In this document: piece after piece, positions 8,690-15,744 of the stretch
How positions within the stretch are numbered: position 1 is the first letter of the stretch
How the letters are laid out: each line of letters begins with the position of its first letter
Assembly: GCA_013821605.1 (NCBI GenBank)
Contig: JACDGP010000030.1
Coordinates: 1-48,188 of the forward strand
Direction: 5' to 3'
Length of the DNA stretch: 48,188 bases
From: Herpetosiphonaceae bacterium
GTDB lineage: Bacteria; Chloroflexota; Chloroflexia; Chloroflexales; Kallotenuaceae
Made by a program: the position numbers and the translations under genes
The notes under the pieces: generated by a model
Databases searched by the model: none
What the model was told of the DNA's origin: nothing
Seen by the model: the letters and a program-made list of their open reading frames with translations, nothing else

Positions 8690-8713
8690 TTTAGATAAAC
8701 CTCCTATAAGTAA

Positions 8714-9388
8714 TTAGCGTAAGCGAGCAACTGCCGTGCCGATGCTGATGACGAGAAAGATCAGGGTATTGATCAGATTGACGTGGCCGTGCTGGTAGAG
8801 ATAGAACATTGCGACACCAGCTGCCAGGCCCAAGGCTACCACCGTTTGGACTGCGCGCCCGCGTTTGTTGTGAGTAGCCCAATCCACGACACGCAGCACC
8901 CCTTCGCCGATCGCTATACCTAAAAAGAAGAGAAAGATCAGGGGAATAAAGCCGATCACAAAGCTGCCGATTAGTGCGGCGACGATTGCGGCAGCCCCCG
9001 CCTTGACCAGCGTCAGCCAGTCGACCTGGTAATTGACCGAGCGACGACCTTTGCGGCACTCGGGGCACAACTGCCCGACCGCTCCCGGAAACGAGCAACG
9101 GGCACAGATCGGACGGTTGCACTGCACGCAGTGCAGGCCGGTTTCTACGTCCGGATGGCGGTAACAGAACTCTTCCTGGACGGCCGCCCGCTGCTCGACG
9201 GCAATCAGGCCCAGGCGGCGTTGGGCATCGGCGAGGCCATCTTTGGCTTCGATGTTCTCGGTGTCATAGACGAGAGCCTGGGTAAAGGCAACGCGGGCGG
9301 CCTCATAGTCGCCGGTTCGAATCGCAGCACGTCCGGCGCGCACCAGGCCACGGACTTCTTCGGTTGAATTTAAACTCGTATCACGCAT
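8714..9388 (-). CDS. TPR-like, B-box zinc-finger membrane protein
   Basis: Chosen start at 9386-9388 gives 224 residues. Residues 10-60 look like one or two TPR helices (RAGRAAIRTGDYEAARVAF). Residues 75-111 carry Cys and His in a B-box-like pattern (C75, H78, C87, C90, C95, C98, C108, C111) that should bind zinc. After about residue 124 come three or four hydrophobic membrane segments. The combination suggests a membrane scaffold; no catalytic residues are seen. An upstream Met at 9473-9475 is in frame, but the -10 at 9416-9421 would then lie inside the gene. It is divergent from crtI. Confidence 0.75.
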   Translation of the reverse strand: MRDTSLNSTEEVRGLVRAGRAAIRTGDYEAARVAFTQALVYDTENIEAKDGLADAQRRLGLIAVEQRAAVQEEFCYRHPDVETGLHCVQCNRPICARCSFPGAVGQLCPECRKGRRSVNYQVDWLTLVKAGAAAIVAALIGSFVIGFIPLIFLFFLGIAIGEGVLRVVDWATHNKRGRAVQTVVALGLAAGVAMFYLYQHGHVNLINTLIFLVISIGTAVARLR

Positions 9389-9415
9389 AGCACGTATCGC
9401 ACACAATAAACATAT

Positions 9416-9421
9416 ATTATA
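9416..9421 (-). promoter_or_regulatory. candidate -10 element for the TPR/B-box gene
   Basis: A consensus TATAAT on the minus strand, 27 nt before the chosen start codon. The -35 region at 17-nt spacing is poor (TAGCGG). The surrounding AT-rich patch (9405-9422) lies in the divergent spacer with crtI and could serve both directions. Confidence 0.4.
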
Positions 9422-9491
9422 CAAGGGAGCATGCCGGACCGCTACATTGCTGGCTGAGAGTTTGCTGAGTGACAAAGAGGAGATGCGGGCG

Positions 9492-11018
9492 ATGCGGATT
9501 GTTGTGATTGGATCGGGCTTTGGTGGGTTAGCGGCGGCGATACGGCTGCAGCGGCGGGGGCATGATGTGCTGCTCGTGGAGAAGCGTGATAAGCCGGGCG
9601 GACGGGCGTATGTGTATGAGCAAGATGGTTTTAAGTTTGACGGTGGACCGACGGTTATTACTGCACCGTGGCTGATTAACGAGCTGTTTGAGGGGGCCGG
9701 GCGGCGTGCGGAAGATTATGTCCAAATGGTACCGGTCGATCCTTTTTACCGCATTTTTTTTGACGATGGCAGTCACTATAACTATAGCGGCGATACAGAC
9801 ACGATGGTCAGGCAGATCGAGCAGATCAGCCCCGAGGACGTGACCGGTTATCTGGAGTTCGTGCAGCGTTCGGAACGGGTCTTTGATGTGGGCTTTACCA
9901 AGCTGGCCGATGTGCCGTTCTCGACGCCGTGGGATATGATCAAAATTATCCCCGAGATGGTGAAGTTAGAGTCCTACCGTACGGTGTATGGCTTTGTTTC
10001 GCAGTTTGTTACGCATCCCAAGCTGCGGCAGGTATTGTCGTTCCACCCGCTGCTGGTTGGCGGCAACCCGTTTCAAACCACCAGTATTTATACGTTGATC
10101 CATTATCTGGAAAAGAAGTGGGGCGTGTGGTTTGCGATGGGGGGGACGGGCGCGGTCATTCAAGGAATGGCGCGCCTGTTTGCGGAACTGGGTGGAGAGT
10201 TGCGGTTAAATACGGAAGTGACCGAGATCACGACGGCAGGAGGCAAGGCGACGGGTGTCAAGCTGGCAGACGGAACGGTGATCCCGGCGGATGCGGTGGT
10301 TTGTAATGGCGAGGTCGCCTTCGCGTATAACCAGCTACTGCCGGCGGCGGTACGGCAGAAATATACGGACTACAAGCTGGCACGCATGCGGTATTCGATG
10401 TCGTTGGTGGTGATTTATTTTGGCACCGACCGGCAATACCGAGGAACCGATGGTCCAGAGCTGGCGCATCACGATATTATCCTGGGCAAACGCTACAAGC
10501 CGCTGCTCAAAGAGATTTTTACCACCAAGCAGTTGGCCGATGACTTTTCGCTGTATCTGCATATGCCGACGATCACTGATCCGTCGCTAGCGCCCGCAGG
10601 TTGTGAAAACTTCTATGTGCTGTCTCCGGTACCACATCTGGGATCGGGTACGGATTGGCGGCAGGCAGCAAAACCGTACCGCGATGCGATCATGCAGTTC
10701 CTGGAAGAGCACTATCTGCCCAATTTGAGCAAGCATCTCGTCACGGAGCATATGATTACGCCGCTGCATTTCCACCAAACGCTGAACTCTTACCTGGGCA
10801 GTGCCTTTTCGGTGGAACCAATCCTGACGCAGTCGGCGTATTTCCGCCCGCATAACCAGTCCGAAGAGTTGCCGAATCTGTACTTTGTGGGGGCGGGTAC
10901 ACATCCAGGCGCAGGGCTACCCGGCGTCCTATCCTCGGCACGGATCGCGGAGCGGCTGATCTGCGGCGATATTTTAGCAAGTGACGTGACGGCAGCAATG
11001 CTGGCGGAACAACAGTAA
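9492..11018 (+). CDS. crtI: CrtI-type phytoene desaturase
   Basis: An FAD-dependent desaturase of the carotenoid pathway, expected to turn phytoene into lycopene or a less desaturated product. The 508-residue protein starts with the dinucleotide-binding motif VVIGSGFGGLAAAI, then the DKPGGRA segment. It ends with the CrtI signature (residues about 465-490: FVGAGTHPGAGLPGVLSSA). The ATG at 9492 is chosen because GAGGAG lies about 10 nt upstream and the FAD motif begins at once; in-frame Met codons at 9447 and 9483 are less likely. It is followed at once by the cyclase gene. Related desaturases with other carotenoid substrates cannot be excluded. Confidence 0.9.
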   Translation: MRIVVIGSGFGGLAAAIRLQRRGHDVLLVEKRDKPGGRAYVYEQDGFKFDGGPTVITAPWLINELFEGAGRRAEDYVQMVPVDPFYRIFFDDGSHYNYSGDTDTMVRQIEQISPEDVTGYLEFVQRSERVFDVGFTKLADVPFSTPWDMIKIIPEMVKLESYRTVYGFVSQFVTHPKLRQVLSFHPLLVGGNPFQTTSIYTLIHYLEKKWGVWFAMGGTGAVIQGMARLFAELGGELRLNTEVTEITTAGGKATGVKLADGTVIPADAVVCNGEVAFAYNQLLPAAVRQKYTDYKLARMRYSMSLVVIYFGTDRQYRGTDGPELAHHDIILGKRYKPLLKEIFTTKQLADDFSLYLHMPTITDPSLAPAGCENFYVLSPVPHLGSGTDWRQAAKPYRDAIMQFLEEHYLPNLSKHLVTEHMITPLHFHQTLNSYLGSAFSVEPILTQSAYFRPHNQSEELPNLYFVGAGTHPGAGLPGVLSSARIAERLICGDILASDVTAAMLAEQQ

Positions 11019-11027
11019 GGCATGGCC

Positions 11028-12755
11028 ATGCCAGACGTGCAAGCAACAGTGCCGTTCGAGGCCGAGCAACTGGCGGCGATCCTGGAGCGGACGTATCCAC
11101 AAACCGTCGCTGCGTTTCGCGCAATGGAGGCACTGCCGAGCTTGAGCGCGATAGCGCGATTGGACCGGCGCTGGCAGAACAACGAACGGGGCGGGGCTCC
11201 GGCCCAGTTGCATCAGGTCGTTAAAGCATTGCCGCCCATGGAAGCACAGTATGATTTGATCTATGCTGGGGGCGGGCTGGGCTTGCTGCATGCAGCGGTC
11301 ATGGCAGGGCGCTATGGGTACCGGGTGCTGCTATTTGATCGCGACGAAGTCGGCTGCGCGCATCGGGAGTGGAATATTTCGGACGCCGAGCTTGAGGAAC
11401 TGGTACGGCTGGGCTTGTTTACGCGAAGCGAGCTTGAAGCCGTGATTATGCGGCGCTACCGAGACGGCGTTGTACGCTTCGATGCGACGGGAACCGGGGT
11501 CGCACCGGCGGAACTGCATCTGCCAGAGGTGCTGAATGTGGGGCTGGATGCCGGGGGCTTGCTACGAAAGACGCGCGCCGTACTCGAAGCAGCAGGCGGG
11601 ACGGTGCTGGATTTTCAAAGCTTCGTCCAAGTACAGGTTGCACGGACGGGCGGGGTGGCGGTTGAGTTTACCGATCAACAAGGCAAGCACCATTGCTATG
11701 GGGGGCGGCTTTTGATGGACGGTATGGGAGCAACCTCACCACTGGCGCAACTTCGTTACGCAGGTCAGCCATTCGCCGGTGTTTGTCCGACGGTAGGCAC
11801 AATTGTAAGCGGGCTCGAAGAAGGCAGCGGCATAGGGCAGCATAATCCGGAGGTGGGCGATATTCTGGTCTCGGTCGCCGGGATGCAGCATAACCGGCAG
11901 CTGATCTGGGAAGGCTTTGCCGGACGCGGCGACGAATTGACGGTGTATGTCTTCTATTATGATCTGCTGGACGAGCGCGCGCGGCGGCGGCTGATCTCGG
12001 CTCAAAAGCACTCGCTGCTTGATCTGTTCGAGGATTATTTCACCTTTCTGCCAACCTATAAGCAGCCGGGGCCCGGCTTCCGGCATCTTAAACCGGTCTA
12101 CGGCTTTATTCCGGCGCGCCATACTCAGCGACGGACGACAGCGCTCCCGCTGCTGGGCGTGCTGCCGGTCGGCGACGCCAACGCACAGCAATCACCGCTG
12201 ACGTTTTGTGGATTTGGATCGCATGTACGCAATCTTGACCGGACGACGATCTTGCTCGATTGGGCGCTGAATCATGATGTGCTGCAGCCTAGCGATCTGC
12301 AATATATAAGCGCCTACCAAGCGAATGTGGCGCTCAACTGGGTTTTTAGCCGCTTCATGCAGCCGTGGGATGGAGCGCAGGATGTCAACCGGCTGCAAAA
12401 CGTCTTCGCGCGGGTCTTGAATGAATTGGGTACCGAGATAGCGGTACGTTTCTTCCAAGACCAGATGCGCTGGGGTGATTATGGCCGGATCGTCAACCAT
12501 ACGCTCGCCGTCTATCCGCCAATTATTCGCACTACTCTGCGTGTGCTTGGCCCGCGTCAAACGCTGCGGTGGGTCGTGGACTACGTGCGGTTTTCCGGGT
12601 CAGCACTGGCGGCAACGGCTGGTCGGGCCGTGGGTAAGCGTAGGTGGTTTGCGTTAGCGTCAGCAGTTGCCAGAACCCGGCCGGCACTGGCATTACGTCT
12701 CCGAGCCGCGTGGGCAGAGTGGCAGGCGATGGGGTGGGTTGCCAGGGAGGAATAG
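11028..12755 (+). CDS. cruA: CruA/CruP-type lycopene cyclase (FAD-dependent)
   Basis: An FAD-binding protein expected to close beta-ionone ring(s) on lycopene, giving gamma- or beta-carotene. A Rossmann motif YAGGGLGLLHAA lies near residue 80. It is followed by HREWNIS (about 112-118), a segment I recall as typical of CruA/CruP. The length (575 residues) fits. AAGG at 11017-11020 favours the ATG at 11028 over the one at 11022. It starts 9 nt after the crtI stop, so the two form an operon. The family call rests on motif memory and the crtI neighbour; a CruP-like or related oxidoreductase role is the alternative. Confidence 0.72.
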   Translation: MPDVQATVPFEAEQLAAILERTYPQTVAAFRAMEALPSLSAIARLDRRWQNNERGGAPAQLHQVVKALPPMEAQYDLIYAGGGLGLLHAAVMAGRYGYRVLLFDRDEVGCAHREWNISDAELEELVRLGLFTRSELEAVIMRRYRDGVVRFDATGTGVAPAELHLPEVLNVGLDAGGLLRKTRAVLEAAGGTVLDFQSFVQVQVARTGGVAVEFTDQQGKHHCYGGRLLMDGMGATSPLAQLRYAGQPFAGVCPTVGTIVSGLEEGSGIGQHNPEVGDILVSVAGMQHNRQLIWEGFAGRGDELTVYVFYYDLLDERARRRLISAQKHSLLDLFEDYFTFLPTYKQPGPGFRHLKPVYGFIPARHTQRRTTALPLLGVLPVGDANAQQSPLTFCGFGSHVRNLDRTTILLDWALNHDVLQPSDLQYISAYQANVALNWVFSRFMQPWDGAQDVNRLQNVFARVLNELGTEIAVRFFQDQMRWGDYGRIVNHTLAVYPPIIRTTLRVLGPRQTLRWVVDYVRFSGSALAATAGRAVGKRRWFALASAVARTRPALALRLRAAWAEWQAMGWVAREE

Positions 12756-12794
12756 CAGTTCGGGCACTGAGCGGGAGCAGGAAGGCTAGGTCTT

Positions 12795-13709
12795 ATGCTA
12801 ACTCCAGACATTGAGGTGATGCTACGGGAGTTACTGCGTCACACGTTCGGCACGGATGTGGAGATTGCCAGCCACGTGATTGCTAATCAACGCCACGACT
12901 ATGTGGTTTTGCTTGCCCATTTGATTCATCCAACACTCGATGTTTCCATTAAGCTTGCGGGTCCGGAAGCCCCCTTTGTGCAGCCATTTGATCGAGCAGC
13001 GATGTTGCACCGGCTAGTTGCAGCGCAGACAACTATCCCCATGGCGGAGATTTTGGCAGTGGATACGTACCGCACAGAGGTTCCATGGCAATATCTGATT
13101 AAGACGCTTATACCGGGTCAGGAGTGGGCAGCCGTACGTCAGCGGATGAGCCGGAATGAGCTGAGATATGGATATGAGGCCATCGGTCAAGCTGTAGCAC
13201 AATTGCATGCTATCCACCTTCCAGGCTTTGGAGAGATTACGGCTACAGGCAGCCTTGCTTCAAGTGGAACACTCCTGAATGCACTTGTCCAGCGGGCCGA
13301 ACGCATGATCACTAATCAGCGCTCAACCGAAATATTTCTATCCGTCCTGCACAAGCATGCCGCGCTCTTTCTAGATGTTCGCGCGTCCAGTCTGTGCCAT
13401 GATGACTTGCATGGCCATAATATCTTGTTTCACCATCAAGATGGGCAGTGGAAGCTGGCAACCATCCTGGATTTTGACAAAGCCTGGGCCGGTCATCATG
13501 AGAGTGATCTGGCACGGCTCGACTTATGGACAGGGATGACGGGGGATGGCTTTTGGCCTGCGTACGAGGCCGTTTATCCAGTTGCAAGCCTGTACCGGCA
13601 ACGACGACCGATCTACCAACTCCTATGGTGTCTTGAGTATGGCGCTACGACGCCAAAGCATTTAGCCGATACACGACGGGTTTACGAAGAGCTTGGGTTA
13701 CAGGGCTAA
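12795..13709 (+). CDS. aminoglycoside-phosphotransferase-fold kinase (APH family)
   Basis: A 304-residue protein of the APH/choline-kinase fold. The catalytic loop LCHDDLHGHNILF and the metal-binding ILDFDKAW are intact, so phosphotransfer activity is plausible. The substrate is unknown: many APH-like proteins in environmental bacteria act on small metabolites, not antibiotics, so no resistance should be inferred. It lies 39 nt after the cyclase gene with AAGG/AGG upstream of the ATG. No carotenoid role is suggested by its fold. Confidence 0.82.
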   Translation: MLTPDIEVMLRELLRHTFGTDVEIASHVIANQRHDYVVLLAHLIHPTLDVSIKLAGPEAPFVQPFDRAAMLHRLVAAQTTIPMAEILAVDTYRTEVPWQYLIKTLIPGQEWAAVRQRMSRNELRYGYEAIGQAVAQLHAIHLPGFGEITATGSLASSGTLLNALVQRAERMITNQRSTEIFLSVLHKHAALFLDVRASSLCHDDLHGHNILFHHQDGQWKLATILDFDKAWAGHHESDLARLDLWTGMTGDGFWPAYEAVYPVASLYRQRRPIYQLLWCLEYGATTPKHLADTRRVYEELGLQG

Positions 13710-13756
13710 GGGCTTACCGAAGTGATCATATCAACCATCACCCTCCGGGAGGAATA

Positions 13757-14107
13757 ATGCAGCAGCGTCGGAAAGGGCCGTCGATCTGGGTGACCGTCTT
13801 CTTTCTCGTCGTGCCGCTACTGGTAATGCTGTGGAATGTTGAGACAGGAGTTATTTTGCTGGTCATCGGAAGCATCGTTACCATGCGCTACCGTCGAGCA
13901 TGGCGAACGCTCCATAGGGGTGACCGGGCGGGCAATCCTGATAGACAGGATAAGCGCGACCGAAGTCAGACCGTGCTCGTTGAGTTATTCGATGAGCATG
14001 GCAACGAACTGCCTGCGGAGGAAGCCGAACGACGACTAGCGGTTGCGCGAGCCGAGGCAGGGCCGCGCGACATTGTGATTCCGCTGCGGGAGTGCAGGAA
14101 TGGTTAA
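13757..14107 (+). CDS. small membrane protein of unknown function
   Basis: A 116-residue protein with two hydrophobic segments near the N-terminus (about residues 10-26 and 28-44), then a basic patch and a charged soluble tail rich in Arg and Glu. GGGAGGA lies 4-6 nt before the ATG, a strong Shine-Dalgarno. The family is not recognised. It follows the APH gene on the same strand after 47 nt. Confidence 0.65.
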   Translation: MQQRRKGPSIWVTVFFLVVPLLVMLWNVETGVILLVIGSIVTMRYRRAWRTLHRGDRAGNPDRQDKRDRSQTVLVELFDEHGNELPAEEAERRLAVARAEAGPRDIVIPLRECRNG

Positions 14108-14346
14108 GCGACAGCGACTCAGACACTACCCATAGACAGGCACGATGGCCCCTGCAAGGAGCCGGTCACTCCGTATCGCTCGCAGTTCTGGCTCCGGGAA
14201 CCGACAGGCGGTATACTAGTGCAGGGTCGCTCGGTAGGGACGAGAGCCCGGATCCAAAGTCGTCGGTGGATGACAGGGGAGTTATTCCCATGATCTGCTG
14301 GCTTGGAGACGAAATGCCACTGAGACGAAAGGTGAGTACTAGCAGG

Positions 14347-14652
14347 ATGATAACCTCCACGACCCAATCCGTGCCGGCAATCTATGAGGATGGAGTCCTC
14401 CGCCCCCTCCTCCCGCTGGCCTTGCCCGAACATAGTCATGTCCAACTTACAGTGGCGGTTGAGGCCATAGCCCCAGCGATCAATCGGGAACAGTTGCAAG
14501 CCGCACTGGCCCTCACCGGTCTGAGTCTGGTCGATTCTCCCGTGCACGGGGTGCAGCCGCTAACGCCCGAAGCCCGCGAGGCACTGGCAGCGCAGGTTCC
14601 GCAGGGGCGTCCACTCTCGGAGATCATCCAGGAAGAACGTGAGGGCCGCTAG
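14347..14652 (+). CDS. DUF104/AF2212-type antitoxin
   Basis: The residues AIYEDGVLRPLLPL match the start of the DUF104 (AF2212-like) antitoxin family, which pairs with PIN-domain toxins. The frame is open further upstream, with Met codons at 14290 and 14314 also preceded by purine-rich sites. The ATG at 14347 is chosen because the family domain starts about ten residues later and AAAGGTGAG lies upstream; it gives 101 residues. The stop overlaps the toxin GTG start (TAGTG). A TATACT at 14212-14217 is a possible promoter -10. Confidence 0.75.
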   Translation: MITSTTQSVPAIYEDGVLRPLLPLALPEHSHVQLTVAVEAIAPAINREQLQAALALTGLSLVDSPVHGVQPLTPEAREALAAQVPQGRPLSEIIQEEREGR

Positions 14653-15116
14653 TGGCGTGGTTGTACGCCGATAGCAGTGTGCTGGTGAAGCGTCACGTGG
14701 CGGAGCTCGGCACAGCATGGGTTCGGGCACTCACGGCACACGCTTCCGGCAACCACATCATGACGGCGCATCTGACTCAGGTCGAGGGCATGAGCGCGTT
14801 GAACCGGCGGAGGCGCGAAGGAACGCTGGATGCCACCCAGTATATGCAGATTGTCGATGATTGGGTGGCTCTCTGCACAGTCGAATATCAACTTGTCGCA
14901 TTATCGCCAGCGATTGTCGATCGCTGCCGCCTCGTACTTGAAGCCCACCCCCTGCGTGCCTATGATGCAGTGCAATTGGCAACGGCAATCCTTGGCAACC
15001 ACGCGCTGATCGCGGTGGAGCAGCCGCCATTGATCTTTCTGACTGCCGACCGTCGCCTGCAGGAAGCAGCGGTGGTGGAAGGTCTGGCCGTGGATGATCC
15101 GAACCGGTATCCTTAA
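14652..15116 (+). CDS. vapC: PIN-domain ribonuclease toxin (VapC-like)
   Basis: A 154-residue PIN-domain protein, expected to cleave RNA when free of its antitoxin. The acidic metal-binding residues are seen in YADSSVLVK (Asp7), QVEGMSAL (Glu near 45), RAYDAVQLA (Asp near 104) and LTADRRL (Asp near 129), so it should be active. The GTG start is fixed by the one-base overlap with the antitoxin stop, typical of coupled toxin-antitoxin pairs. The target RNA cannot be told. Confidence 0.85.
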   Translation: MAWLYADSSVLVKRHVAELGTAWVRALTAHASGNHIMTAHLTQVEGMSALNRRRREGTLDATQYMQIVDDWVALCTVEYQLVALSPAIVDRCRLVLEAHPLRAYDAVQLATAILGNHALIAVEQPPLIFLTADRRLQEAAVVEGLAVDDPNRYP

Positions 15117-15170
15117 CATCGCAGTCGGACGGAGCCTGAGTCATACGAGAACTTCGCCTACCCTCCTTGT

Positions 15171-15318
15171 CTTAAGAATGCTCAGCAGGGCTAACCATCC
15201 CAGCGATCCCAGCGACCCGTATGCAGTGCAGGATACGTTGTAGACGAGAGACTGATCAGGCAAAACCGGCAACATTACCGGCAAGAGTGTGCCGATCATG
15301 CACCGCTGCATTCTTGAG
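15171..15318. repeat. imperfect inverted repeat bounding about 150 bp (MITE-like candidate)
   Basis: CTTAAGAATG (15171-15180) is repeated inverted as CATTCTTGAG (15309-15318), 9 of 10 matching, and the similarity extends inward with a 2-nt gap. The stretch 15117-15387 holds no gene. No target-site duplication is obvious, so this may be chance or a decayed small element. Confidence 0.25.
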
Positions 15319-15342
15319 CTCGATTAACGCGCATGCTATGAT
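15314..15342 (+). promoter_or_regulatory. predicted promoter of the ATP-grasp fragment gene
   Basis: TTGAGC (15314-15319), 17-nt spacer, TATGAT (15337-15342) preceded by TGC (extended -10). The start point would be near 15349, and AGGAGG at 15373-15378 follows before the GTG at 15388. The -35 overlaps the right arm of the inverted repeat at 15309-15318. Confidence 0.55.
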
Positions 15343-15387
15343 CCGTCACCGAGGCCATAAGCGTGGACAGACAGGAGGGATCGCGAG

Positions 15388-15744
15388 GTGCTGATTAACG
15401 CCGCCTGGGGGCTCGGCGAAGCCATCGTCGGCGGATTGGTGACGCCGGACATGTACGGGGTAGACAAGCATAGTGGTGCCCTACTGGCGCGGGAGATCGC
15501 AGACAAGGCGGTGATGACGGTGCGCACGGTGGACGGCACACAGGAGGTGCTGGTACCGGCCGAAAAGCGCCACGCGCCCACACTAAGCTTGGGGCAAGCA
15601 AGGCTGCTAGCCGAACTGGGAGCACGCATCAAAGCTATGTATGGGCAGCCCATGGACATCGAGTGGGTGCTCCACGAGGGCCGAATTTGGATAGTGCAGG
15701 CGCGTCCAATCACGGCGCTACCGACGCAGAAGCATGCTCTTTAA
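15388..15744 (+). pseudogene. C-terminal fragment of a PEP-synthase/PPDK-type ATP-grasp domain
   Basis: The 118 residues begin INAAWGLGEAIVGGLVTPD and end IEWVLHEGRIWIVQARPIT. These match the last third of the PEP/pyruvate-binding ATP-grasp domain of PEP synthase and related dikinases. The N-terminal two thirds of that domain and the swivelling and PEP domains are absent nearby, so this is a remnant. Yet it has AGGAGG 9 nt before the GTG and a good promoter, so it may still be expressed. Its TAA overlaps the stop of the convergent glycosidase gene. Confidence 0.7.

Noticed and set aside
12795-13709. An aminoglycoside-resistance gene
   Set aside because: Only the APH fold is supported. Nothing in the sequence shows an aminoglycoside substrate, and many environmental homologues act on other metabolites.
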